From: CAIMZW01 sp037142435
GTDB lineage: Bacteria > Actinomycetota > Actinomycetes > Nanopelagicales > Nanopelagicaceae
DNA length: 9,636 nucleotides
Assembly (NCBI GenBank): GCA_037142435.1
Contig: JBAXAO010000045.1
Coordinates: 1 to 9,636 of the forward strand
Reading direction: 5' to 3'
In this document: in pieces, positions 1 through 6,025 of the stretch
Layout: each line of letters opens with the position of its first letter
Position numbering within the stretch: position 1 is the first letter of the stretch
The notes under the pieces: generated by a model
Database searches by the model: none
What the model was told of the DNA's origin: nothing
What the model saw: only the letters and a program-made list of their open reading frames with translations
Translations under genes and position numbers: made by a program

Positions 1-708
1 CCCATTTTGATCGCCACTGATGGTGGAAACCCAAGTGCCATTTACATCAGCTGACATAGGGATTTCCTTTGCCGCAGACGCCGCGGAATCTAGGGTTGGG
101 AAAGTTAAAAGAGATACTTTTGTTGCCGTCGGTGCCCAAACTCGAAACTTAGTCTCACTCTTCGAATATGAATTTCCTAAGTCGTTTCCAGAATATGTGT
201 ACTTGGCGGCAAATTCAGGAGAATCAAAGAGTTTTGCTTGCAGCAGCGCCGGATTAGTTGGAATCGCGGAAGTAGGAAGGGCGGTATAGATCGTCTTATC
301 TCCCTGACGAATCCACACCTCAGCATTTCCATTTGAATCAAAAGTAGTAATGAATCGATCGATCGATCCCTCTTTTTCCAGCCAAGCCCCGCGTCGAACG
401 ATTATTCCTAATTGATCGAATGTTGACAGTGACGTGACATCGGTTTTGGCTATAACCCCGAAATCATCTTGGCCAGTGAAGGCTACGCCCGATGATGAAA
501 CCTCTTTGTCGTTGGAACTTCCCGGCAAGTCTTTCCAGAGGTAGACATTCCAATCTTTGTAATCCGCGTTGGATCGTTGGTAATGAACTGTTAGGTGCAC
601 AGTGTCGGGCAGCGCGGCTCGAACCGGAGCCAGCCAGATAGCCGGTAGTGCCGACCCTAAAAGCAAGGAGATTACGGAGATTGCGGTCCTACGCTTTAAA
701 TTTGCCAT
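1..708 (-). CDS. pulA: Type I pullulanase, secreted (N-terminal part, runs off left edge)
   Basis: The minus strand is open from an ATG at 706-708 to the window edge, giving 236 codons without a stop. Residues 1-32 form a signal peptide: basic MANLKRR, then a hydrophobic core, ending near VRAALP. Residues 33 to about 130 start LPDTVHLTVHYQR and include YKDWNVYLW, matching a CBM41 pullulanase-associated domain that binds alpha-glucan. After a linker, ETKFRVWAPTATKVSLL (about residue 193 on) is the typical opening of the CBM48/E-set domain that precedes the GH13 barrel. The family hydrolyses alpha-1,6 branch points in pullulan, starch or glycogen, here outside the cytoplasm. The GH13 catalytic domain lies beyond the window, so activity cannot be judged. 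No strong Shine-Dalgarno precedes the ATG. The gene is divergent from dipZ. The family call is confident; the exact substrate is inferred. Confidence 0.85.
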   Translation of the reverse strand, partial: MANLKRRTAISVISLLLGSALPAIWLAPVRAALPDTVHLTVHYQRSNADYKDWNVYLWKDLPGSSNDKEVSSSGVAFTGQDDFGVIAKTDVTSLSTFDQLGIIVRRGAWLEKEGSIDRFITTFDSNGNAEVWIRQGDKTIYTALPTSAIPTNPALLQAKLFDSPEFAAKYTYSGNDLGNSYSKSETKFRVWAPTATKVSLLTFPTLDSAASAAKEIPMSADVNGTWVSTISGDQNG

Positions 709-813
709 TGGCGAAGATTATCGGCAGGGGCAGCGCTTCGGGAGAGCCTTTCGCTGAGAAGTAGCCGATCCCGATATATCGCGCCCAAAGGTGCTTCACC
801 GTAGCCTTTCGCA
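709..813. promoter_or_regulatory. Divergent intergenic region between pullulanase and dipZ
   Basis: This 105-bp spacer separates two divergent starts and must hold both promoters. It contains a perfect 10-bp palindrome CGATATATCG (772-781), whose TATAT core could serve as a -10 element or a repressor site. It also has a 10-bp direct repeat AGCCTTTCGC at 745-754 and 803-812, the second copy abutting the dipZ start. No convincing -35 box is visible. The role of each element is a guess. Confidence 0.4.
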
Positions 814-1674
814 ATGTTCATTCTTTACGGAGTCGCCTTTATATCTGGCTTGCTCACCATTCTGGCTCCGTGCATTTGGCCGTTACTGCCGATAGTGCTG
901 GCAGATGTAACCCAAACTAAAGATAAGAAGCGGCCGCTTGGAATCACTGTAGGTGTGGCCATCTCTTTCACTGTATTGACGCTTTCTGTATCAGGGCTAG
1001 AAAGTTCAATTGGCTTGAATCCCAATGTGCTGCGAAAAATCGCCGTCGTTGTTTTGGTTGTCCTCGGTATAACAATGGTGATTCCGAAAGCTTCTCAATT
1101 TCTAGAAAGCCGAATCAGTCGACTATCAGGCAGATTTGGACAGGTCGGGCGCAATAGTCGAACCGACTTTCGTGGTGGCTTCATTACTGGCCTGGCTCTC
1201 GGAATTGTCTGGGCACCCTGCAGCGGACCTATTTTGGCCTCGATCGCAACTTTAGCGGCCACTAATAAAGTTTCAGCTCAGGTTGTACTCGTTACCTTAT
1301 TTTATGTAGCAGGTGTTTCAATTCCGCTCTTCGGGTTTGCCGTTGGCGGTCAGAGACTTTTAGTGAATTCGCGCCGGCTCTCCAAATACACCGGCAAGAT
1401 TCAAATCGCCTCTGGTGTCGTCTTGATTTTGACGGCCATTGCAATTCAAACTAATTATGACAAGACCCTTGAAGCGAAACTCCTCAATGCAATTCCGTCT
1501 TACAGCAGCGCACTCACAAAGATTGAGAGCGGCAGCGGGGTCACGAAAGCGCTCAATAGTTTGAAAGTTAAATCCAGCGGAGTTCTGGGCTCTAGAAACA
1601 CTTCCGGGCTCTTCAATACAAACACTCCTGCGGCAGATTTTTCAGGCGGTACGAAATGGCTGAATCCATCTTAG
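814..1674 (+). CDS. dipZ: CcdA/DsbD-like transmembrane domain of a DipZ protein, ended by an in-frame TAG
   Basis: This 286-residue product is a CcdA-type membrane protein that moves reducing equivalents from cytoplasmic thioredoxin across the membrane. It has about six hydrophobic segments. Both redox cysteines of the family are present: C20 in TILAPCIWPLLP and C136 in VWAPCSGPI. A polar tail from about residue 215 leads to ADFSGGTKWLNPS, the sequence that in DipZ proteins opens the thioredoxin domain. A TAG at 1672-1674 then stops translation, but the reading frame continues unbroken into the thioredoxin domain. The ATG at 814 is the first possible start, because an in-frame TAG lies at 802-804. 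No clear ribosome binding site precedes it. As a lone CcdA the protein could still be active, but the fused architecture was evidently the original state. The domain call is confident; whether the stop is real is unknown. Confidence 0.85.
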   Translation: MFILYGVAFISGLLTILAPCIWPLLPIVLADVTQTKDKKRPLGITVGVAISFTVLTLSVSGLESSIGLNPNVLRKIAVVVLVVLGITMVIPKASQFLESRISRLSGRFGQVGRNSRTDFRGGFITGLALGIVWAPCSGPILASIATLAATNKVSAQVVLVTLFYVAGVSIPLFGFAVGGQRLLVNSRRLSKYTGKIQIASGVVLILTAIAIQTNYDKTLEAKLLNAIPSYSSALTKIESGSGVTKALNSLKVKSSGVLGSRNTSGLFNTNTPAADFSGGTKWLNPS

Positions 1675-1710
1675 CCATTAACTCTGGCGGGATTAAAAGG
1701 AAAAGTCGTA
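1672..1710 (+). other. In-frame TAG and the codons joining the two dipZ halves
   Basis: The TAG at 1672-1674 is in the same frame as both flanking coding regions. Codons 1675-1710 read PLTLAGLKGKVV and continue directly into LVDFWTYTCINC. DipZ/TlpA relatives usually have W-x-N-S-(K/Q)-P-L-T at this point, so the stop sits where a Lys or Gln codon is expected. AAG or CAG differs from TAG by one base. An SD-like AGGA (1698-1701) lies 9 nt before TTG 1711. That could allow weak internal initiation, but the product would lack a signal peptide and its first strand. Confidence 0.8.
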
Positions 1711-2553
1711 TTGGTGGATTTCTGGACGTATACCTGCATTAATTGCATTCGCACTTTGCCGCACGTCACCGCTTGGTACAACAAGTATCAACCTTATGGT
1801 TTGCAAGTAATTGGGGTACATTCTCCAGAATTCGCCTTTGAAAAAGATACTAATAATGTTCTATCGGCTATCAAGCGTTTCAACATTAAATATCCAGTCG
1901 TTCAAGATAACAAGCTTGATATATGGAACGCCTATAACAATCAATATTGGCCAGCCGAATACCTGATTGATGCCAAAGGTAATATTCGCAGAGTTGATTT
2001 TGGTGAAGGCCAATACGATCAGATGGAGCAGGCAATTCAAGCGCTTTTGGCCGATGCTGGCGCCAAAATTCCAAGCTCATTAACCGGTGTAAAAGACACA
2101 ACTCCCAAAATTCAAAACACTCCAGAGACCTACTTTGGCAGCGCACGTAGTGAGTACGGATATCCACAACCGATTAATGTGAACGGTACCTTCGCTTTCG
2201 CTACTCCAAAGGTGGTCCCGGTAAACCAATTCTCCTTTGGTGGGAAATGGAAGATAGCGGATGAATATGCGGAAGCTACGGCTGGCTCCACAATCACAGA
2301 AAGTTTTGCAGCGACACATGTCTACTTCATTCTTAAGCCATCAAAAGTTGGGGCCCAAGACCGAGTTCTCGTTTCGCTCAATGGCAAACCACTTATCGGC
2401 CCTTATGCAGGCTCGGACGTCAAAGCCGGCGAATTGTTAGTCGACAGCGATCGGCTGTATGAGGTGTACAACTCAGGTCAACCAAGCCGTGGGACACTAA
2501 CTTTCACATTCAAAAATTCCGGAACTCAGGCATATACCTTCACATTTGGATAA
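1711..2553 (+). CDS. dipZ: DipZ thioredoxin-like domain plus C-terminal beta domain (downstream half of split gene)
   Basis: The first possible start after the TAG is TTG 1711, but homologous protein sequence begins earlier, at 1675, in the same frame. From 1711 there are 280 codons. WTYTCINC holds the CxxC active site (C9 and C12 here; C308 and C311 if read through). IGVHSPEFAFEK and YWPAEYLIDAKG are typical of the TlpA/DipZ thioredoxin fold. TPETYFGSARSEYG leads into a C-terminal all-beta domain (about residues 165-280), like the carbohydrate-binding-like end of mycobacterial DipZ. The family works on the extracytoplasmic face. This half has no signal peptide or membrane segment of its own, so a separate product would stay in the cytoplasm. 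Read through, the full protein would be 579 residues, a normal DipZ length. There are no frameshifts, so decay, if real, is recent. Confidence 0.85.
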   Translation: MVDFWTYTCINCIRTLPHVTAWYNKYQPYGLQVIGVHSPEFAFEKDTNNVLSAIKRFNIKYPVVQDNKLDIWNAYNNQYWPAEYLIDAKGNIRRVDFGEGQYDQMEQAIQALLADAGAKIPSSLTGVKDTTPKIQNTPETYFGSARSEYGYPQPINVNGTFAFATPKVVPVNQFSFGGKWKIADEYAEATAGSTITESFAATHVYFILKPSKVGAQDRVLVSLNGKPLIGPYAGSDVKAGELLVDSDRLYEVYNSGQPSRGTLTFTFKNSGTQAYTFTFG

Positions 2554-2649
2554 AGACTCTCCGCCCCTTTTGCCATTTGAGTACTGGCACTTCATGCACT
2601 TCTGCTTCACAGGTATACCTTTTACATAATCTGGTGAAAGAAGTAGCCC
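2554..2649 (+). promoter_or_regulatory. Spacer between dipZ and the M23-like gene
   Basis: This 96-bp gap contains a weak inverted repeat TGCCA(2571-2575)/TGGCA(2585-2589) with a 9-nt loop and no T-run, so it is a poor terminator. CATAAT at 2625-2630 is a plausible -10 about 20 bp before the GTG start at 2650, but the matching -35 position (around 2602-2607, CTGCTT) is poor. AAAGAAG at 2637-2643 may act as a weak ribosome binding site. The M23-like gene probably has its own promoter here. Confidence 0.3.
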
Positions 2650-3651
2650 GTGAGAAAAGTGACTGCGATTGCAGTGGTTTTGGCTTTGACCGTTCCGGCA
2701 ATAAATACCGCCCTAGCCGCCACCCCAGTAGCAGGCGGCAAATGTAGTCCGGTCGGAAACAAGTACCGATCAGGCACCAAGATGCTGATCTGCACACTCA
2801 AAAACAAAAAACTAATTTGGGTAAATGCTCCGCAACCAACCACTTCTAATAAGCCGGCATCTCCCAGTACGCAACCAACACCTACAAGCCAGAAAAGTAC
2901 CTACCCACAAAACCAACCGACGCAAAATAACCAAAGCCAACAGCCAAATCAGCAAGGTCCAACGGATCCGTATGCAGATTTGCCGTTGCTCTCAACATTT
3001 GAGAAAAATCTCTCCTCAGCATTCCCGGTTGATTTCAGCAAAGCTCTCTTGACCATCCCTTACCTGGGAGTCAATTCCAAAGCACCTCATGCTGGCTTGC
3101 ATGTTCACTGGACCAATGCTTCTGGCGTATGGACTGATGCTGGAGGTAAGGATCATGTAACTAACTACCCGGCGGTGCGTGCCTTTGAAGACGGTTTCAT
3201 TGATCTGGTTACCAATCTCTACACGATGCAGACAACTAACGGACAAGGGCATCAAAGGTATGGAGTGATTCTTGCTTTCGCTCGAACTGCCAGCGGACGC
3301 CCGGTTATGGCCGACTACAGTTTAGAGCCGCTGATAAATGAACCTTCGCCTCATTTCTATGAATCATTCATCAAAGTTCATCAGGGGCAGAAGGTTAAAA
3401 AAGGTGACATCATCGCTTACCTGTACATCCCACCAACTTCTACAGGCGGGACGCATGTTCACTTCAATTTAGTATCAGACAATCAACAAATGACTCCGTC
3501 GGTCTTCACTCCAGAAGTCGTAAAGGCTTTCTCGTCGAAGTATTTGGATGCAAGCTACTTGAATTCTGGAGCAATTTTGCCGGCGTGTATTGGGTATGGA
3601 ATTGGCGCTGCTGAAAATCCTTTCGAAAAGAAAGCCGTCGACTGTCTTTAG
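2650..3651 (+). CDS. Secreted M23-like (LytM fold) protein with altered metal site
   Basis: The 333-residue product starts at GTG 2650, chosen because it gives a clean signal peptide (MRKVTAIAVVLALTV...ALA, residues 1-23). Residues 28-60 form a short module with C32 and C48 ending KNKKLIWV. A linker rich in Pro, Thr, Gln, Asn and Ser spans about 60-108. The C-terminal half resembles the M23 endopeptidase beta fold: PHAGLHVHW (H147, H151, H153), then EDGFIDLV, KVHQGQKVKKGDIIAYL (the usual turn before the last ligand), and GTHVHFNLV (H269, H271), the family HxH motif. In classical M23 enzymes the first motif is HxxxD; here His151 sits where the Asp should be. It may be a non-classical zinc site or a non-catalytic protein binding peptidoglycan or carbohydrate. 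C314 and C332 could form a disulfide. The fold is likely; enzymatic activity is uncertain. It ends 3 bp from the convergent SRPBCC gene. Confidence 0.75.
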   Translation: MRKVTAIAVVLALTVPAINTALAATPVAGGKCSPVGNKYRSGTKMLICTLKNKKLIWVNAPQPTTSNKPASPSTQPTPTSQKSTYPQNQPTQNNQSQQPNQQGPTDPYADLPLLSTFEKNLSSAFPVDFSKALLTIPYLGVNSKAPHAGLHVHWTNASGVWTDAGGKDHVTNYPAVRAFEDGFIDLVTNLYTMQTTNGQGHQRYGVILAFARTASGRPVMADYSLEPLINEPSPHFYESFIKVHQGQKVKKGDIIAYLYIPPTSTGGTHVHFNLVSDNQQMTPSVFTPEVVKAFSSKYLDASYLNSGAILPACIGYGIGAAENPFEKKAVDCL

Positions 3652-3654
3652 TAT

Positions 3655-4101
3655 TTAAGACTTTTCGGCTATGGATTTCAGCAGACCCAACCGAACCATG
3701 CCGTCACGCTTGCCGACTATCGGTAGAAGTAGAGGTAGAAGAATTCGTCCCATTCCAACCATGCGAGGGAAATCATGCTGGAAGGTAACTTTGGTTCCAG
3801 AGCCAACTGGGGTCAAAGTAAATGTATTAATAAACGTTCCGTTTTCATCATATGCCTCGAAAACAAATTTCGAGTTAGGGATTACTTCGGTGATCTCAAC
3901 TTCATTCTTATGATGTTTATCTGCCGGTGGGACCTCACCAACCGATTGATAGCGACTGCCAACTGCACCAGCAGCACCGGAAACAAGTTCGATTGAATGT
4001 GGCTTTGGCGACCACAATGAATGTTGGGTGAGATCGGAAATCAACGGCCAAACCTTTTCTACAGGTGCATTAATCACTTGCGAAATCAATAACTGCGCCA
4101 T
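3655..4101 (-). CDS. SRPBCC family protein (polyketide cyclase/dehydrase-like)
   Basis: This 148-residue cytoplasmic protein has the helix-grip START/SRPBCC pattern. ISQVINAPVEKVWPLISDLTQHSLWSP (residues 6-32) is the usual first strand and helix. GAVGSRYQSVGEVPP and NEVEITEVIPNSKFVFEAYD form middle strands, TFTLTPVGSGTKVTFQHDF the late strands, and the long terminal helix follows from about residue 110. The family holds hydrophobic ligands in a cavity; some members are enzymes, but no catalytic residues can be assigned here. The start is well supported by GGAGGAG just upstream (complement of 4104-4110). It is convergent with the M23-like gene and divergent from the Rieske gene. Function beyond ligand binding is unknown. 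Confidence 0.85.
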   Translation of the reverse strand: MAQLLISQVINAPVEKVWPLISDLTQHSLWSPKPHSIELVSGAAGAVGSRYQSVGEVPPADKHHKNEVEITEVIPNSKFVFEAYDENGTFINTFTLTPVGSGTKVTFQHDFPRMVGMGRILLPLLLPIVGKRDGMVRLGLLKSIAEKS

Positions 4102-4287
4102 AACTCCTCCAAAGTGAGAAGCAAAAGGCTAGGTCTCTTAGTGGGGACTTATGGGTCGATTGGTGAGCAATCCAATCAAGATTAGGTCGGATTCAGGCAT
4201 TTCGCACAGGTAGTGCCACCTCTGCTTCGTTGGTGAGGTGGCTTACTTTCTCTGTTCGTGACCTTCACGGCTCTTTAGCCTTAATGT
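4102..4287. promoter_or_regulatory. Divergent spacer with two hairpins between SRPBCC and Rieske genes
   Basis: This 186-bp region holds promoters for both flanking genes. Two inverted repeats stand out: GATTGG(4158-4163)/CCAATC(4172-4177) with an 8-nt loop, and GCCACCTC(4215-4222)/GAGGTGGC(4235-4242) with a 12-nt loop followed by TTACTTTCTC. No gene ends here, so the second hairpin is not an ordinary gene terminator. TTGGTGAG occurs at 4160-4167 and 4230-4237. TAGCCT at 4276-4281 lies 6 nt before the Rieske ATG and no Shine-Dalgarno is present, which would fit a leaderless mRNA. Confidence 0.4.
4104..4110 (-). promoter_or_regulatory. Ribosome binding site of the SRPBCC gene
   Basis: On the minus strand the sequence reads GGAGGAGTTATG, a near-perfect Shine-Dalgarno just upstream of the ATG at 4099-4101. 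It is the strongest ribosome binding site in the window and fixes this start. Confidence 0.8.
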
Positions 4288-4887
4288 ATGGCGAGCATTA
4301 GTAGGAAGAACTTCCTGGCAGCCGGGACTCTAATTCTTCTGCAATTCGGTATTCCACTTGCAACGGCAGCAAGTGGACCGACTCTTAAGCCGACAAAGTT
4401 AGGCCAAATCATTGTCTGGCGAGGAAAGAAATACACAGCGATAAAATCGGGCAAAAAGTTAGTATGGAACAAAGGCGTGGCGCTGCCAGCTCCTTCAAAG
4501 TCTCCAACTCCAAGTGCAACCCCAACCCCAACTGCTTCGCCAACACCAACGCCTCAATTCTCTGGCACATTTCAAATCGATCTTGCAGCGTCGGTAGATG
4601 TTCCTAATGGACAGACCAGAATCATTTACTCTGTTGATTCTCGAGCCTATGCAAAAGCTTTTATCATCACCCGCGAGAACAATGCGCTGATTGCCTTCGA
4701 CAACAACTGCACTCATGAATCATGCGCCGTGGAACTAAGTGAGAAGACTTTGCTCTGCAATTGCCATATTTCTTACTTCAATCGAATAACCGGTAATCCA
4801 GAATCGGGACCGGCTTCTGAACCCTTGAAGAGTTATAGGGTGACTGAAGTCGGTGGACGAATTCTCGTTACCGACTCGACCCCTTAA
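4288..4887 (+). CDS. Secreted Rieske [2Fe-2S] protein with Tat-like signal
   Basis: The 199-residue product carries a complete Rieske cluster site: C141-T-H143 and C157-N-C159-H160 supply the two Cys and two His ligands, and C146 with C159 can form the disulfide typical of high-potential Rieske proteins. GPASEPLKSYRVTEVGGRILV (about 174-194) is the usual Rieske end. Residues 4-9 SRKNFL, followed by a hydrophobic stretch and ATAAS, resemble a twin-arginine signal with one Arg replaced by Lys; Rieske proteins are commonly Tat substrates. Residues 34-63 end GKKLVWNKG, and a Pro-Thr-Ser linker follows (about 66-90). It should act outside the membrane as an electron carrier. It is not beside cytochrome bc genes, so its partner is unknown. 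ATG 4288 is chosen because it gives the signal; ATG 4284 is out of frame. It is convergent, 3 bp from the mannosyltransferase gene. Confidence 0.88.
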   Translation: MASISRKNFLAAGTLILLQFGIPLATAASGPTLKPTKLGQIIVWRGKKYTAIKSGKKLVWNKGVALPAPSKSPTPSATPTPTASPTPTPQFSGTFQIDLAASVDVPNGQTRIIYSVDSRAYAKAFIITRENNALIAFDNNCTHESCAVELSEKTLLCNCHISYFNRITGNPESGPASEPLKSYRVTEVGGRILVTDSTP

Positions 4888-4890
4888 AAA

Positions 4891-5967
4891 TTACGGCGGA
4901 CCATTACCGGCAAGTGTCAAAACGCTGACCACTATTCCAAATGCTCCAAATATTGAGAGAAACAACTGCTTCCTAAAGGAACTCTGCCCAGCCAACCACA
5001 GGCTAATTGGAATTAATAACGGGTAGGCCGGCATGAGGTAACGGGGTTTTGAACCAAAATATCCAGAAGTTGTGAACGAGACGAAAACGATGGCAGCCGT
5101 GTAGATAACAAACTCGATTGGGGGTTTAGACCTGATCAAACTCCAGAGCAAGCCAATGACCGCTAGCGCACCTAAAGTTATGGCTCCACCTTCAAAAATG
5201 TTGTTCTGGGCAATCTGCCAAATCCAACTCAGAAAATTACTTCCTCCATCAAAGCCGTTGTTCCAATCGCGTTGAATGACAAAGTAAGCCAATGGGTTGT
5301 GGTGCTTGAAGGCGAGGTATGAGAGGAAGGCCATCCAGCCCAGCGGAGCTAAAACAATCGCAACAATTCTCTTCCAGTCGGGGGCTTCGCGCGATTTACG
5401 CAAATCGAGGAATATTACGATCATGACTGCAGAAGCTATGGCTAGTCCACTAGGCCGGGTTAGTCCGGCAAATGCGCTTAGGACAGCTGCAAGTACAAAT
5501 TTCTTCTTCGCCGTGAAATAAAGCGAACTTGCACAAAGAGCCGTAAAGAGTGTTTCGCTGTAGGAGAGAATTTGAATGAATGACATAGGCAGCAGAGCCC
5601 ATAGCGCCACAGTGACTAAAGCAACCTTTTCACTTGCAAAGAGTGAAATGGTTTTGTAGATCATCAAAGCGGCAACAACTCCGGCAACAAGAGAGATCGC
5701 AATTCCGCTGTCAATGTAACTCAAGGTCGTGAGCTGCGAAATCAATCTTTCCAAAAAGGGGAAGAGTGGGAAAAAAGCTTCATTACTGAGCGTTCGGCCC
5801 TGGTCTTGCACTACATAGTGGTAGCCGTGGGAGGCCACCGACTCGTACCACTGCGAATCCCATCGGTAGAAGACGTGGGACCAACTGCGGTGCTGAACTT
5901 GCATATAAGTAAAGAAAGCTAAGAAGTTGGCCAAACGAAGTGACACATAGAGGATCGCCACTTTCAT
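4891..5967 (-). CDS. PIG-V family membrane mannosyltransferase (GT-C fold)
   Basis: This 358-residue polytopic membrane protein has about eight or nine hydrophobic segments. Motifs in order fit the PIG-V / mannosyltransferase family: RWDSQWY (35-41) in the first external loop, with the acidic residue expected for GT-C catalysis; NEAFFPLFPFLE (62-73); LPMSFIQILSYSETLFT (126-142); AGLTRPSG (167-174); and KPRYLMPAYP (307-316) near the last helices. GT-C enzymes take a sugar from a polyprenyl-phosphate donor and act on the outer face of the membrane. In actinobacteria relatives build mannose-containing lipids or glycans, so a role in cell-envelope mannosylation is inferred; donor and acceptor are not shown. 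The start has GAGG 12 nt upstream (complement of 5980-5983), somewhat far. The gene follows the TetR-GNAT gene by 58 bp on the same strand and may share its transcript. Confidence 0.82.
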   Translation of the reverse strand: MKVAILYVSLRLANFLAFFTYMQVQHRSWSHVFYRWDSQWYESVASHGYHYVVQDQGRTLSNEAFFPLFPFLERLISQLTTLSYIDSGIAISLVAGVVAALMIYKTISLFASEKVALVTVALWALLPMSFIQILSYSETLFTALCASSLYFTAKKKFVLAAVLSAFAGLTRPSGLAIASAVMIVIFLDLRKSREAPDWKRIVAIVLAPLGWMAFLSYLAFKHHNPLAYFVIQRDWNNGFDGGSNFLSWIWQIAQNNIFEGGAITLGALAVIGLLWSLIRSKPPIEFVIYTAAIVFVSFTTSGYFGSKPRYLMPAYPLLIPISLWLAGQSSFRKQLFLSIFGAFGIVVSVLTLAGNGPP

Positions 5968-6025
5968 TGTGCGAGGCTACCTCTTAATAAGCAAGACAAA
6001 TGGCTGTCTCTGCATCGGAATGGAC
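5968..6025 (-). other. Short gap between TetR-GNAT and mannosyltransferase genes
   Basis: This 58-bp spacer has no T-run terminator, so readthrough from the TetR-GNAT gene is plausible. It contains a small hairpin GAGG(5973-5976)/CCTC(5980-5983) that overlaps the presumed ribosome binding site of the mannosyltransferase, and AGACA(5994-5998)/TGTCT(6005-6009). Both repeats are short and may be chance. Confidence 0.3.

Noticed and set aside
20..289. Plus-strand 89-codon open frame at the left edge
   Set aside because: It lies wholly on the opposite strand of the pullulanase, whose minus-strand translation has clear CBM41 and CBM48 signatures.
745..812. 10-bp direct repeat AGCCTTTCGC upstream of dipZ as an operator pair
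   Set aside because: The copies are 58 bp apart, only two exist, and one overlaps the start region; chance cannot be excluded, so it is noted only in the spacer entry.
1886..2319. Two minus-strand open frames inside dipZ
   Set aside because: Their translations are Cys/Arg-rich with no family signature and lie opposite the thioredoxin-domain coding sequence.
4120..4225. Possible tRNA in the SRPBCC-Rieske spacer
   Set aside because: The hairpins do not form a cloverleaf; there is no T-loop consensus, acceptor stem or CCA end.
4495..4560. Tandem DNA repeat in the Rieske gene
   Set aside because: The CCAAC-rich stretch simply encodes a Pro-Thr-Ser linker and is not a separate repeat element.
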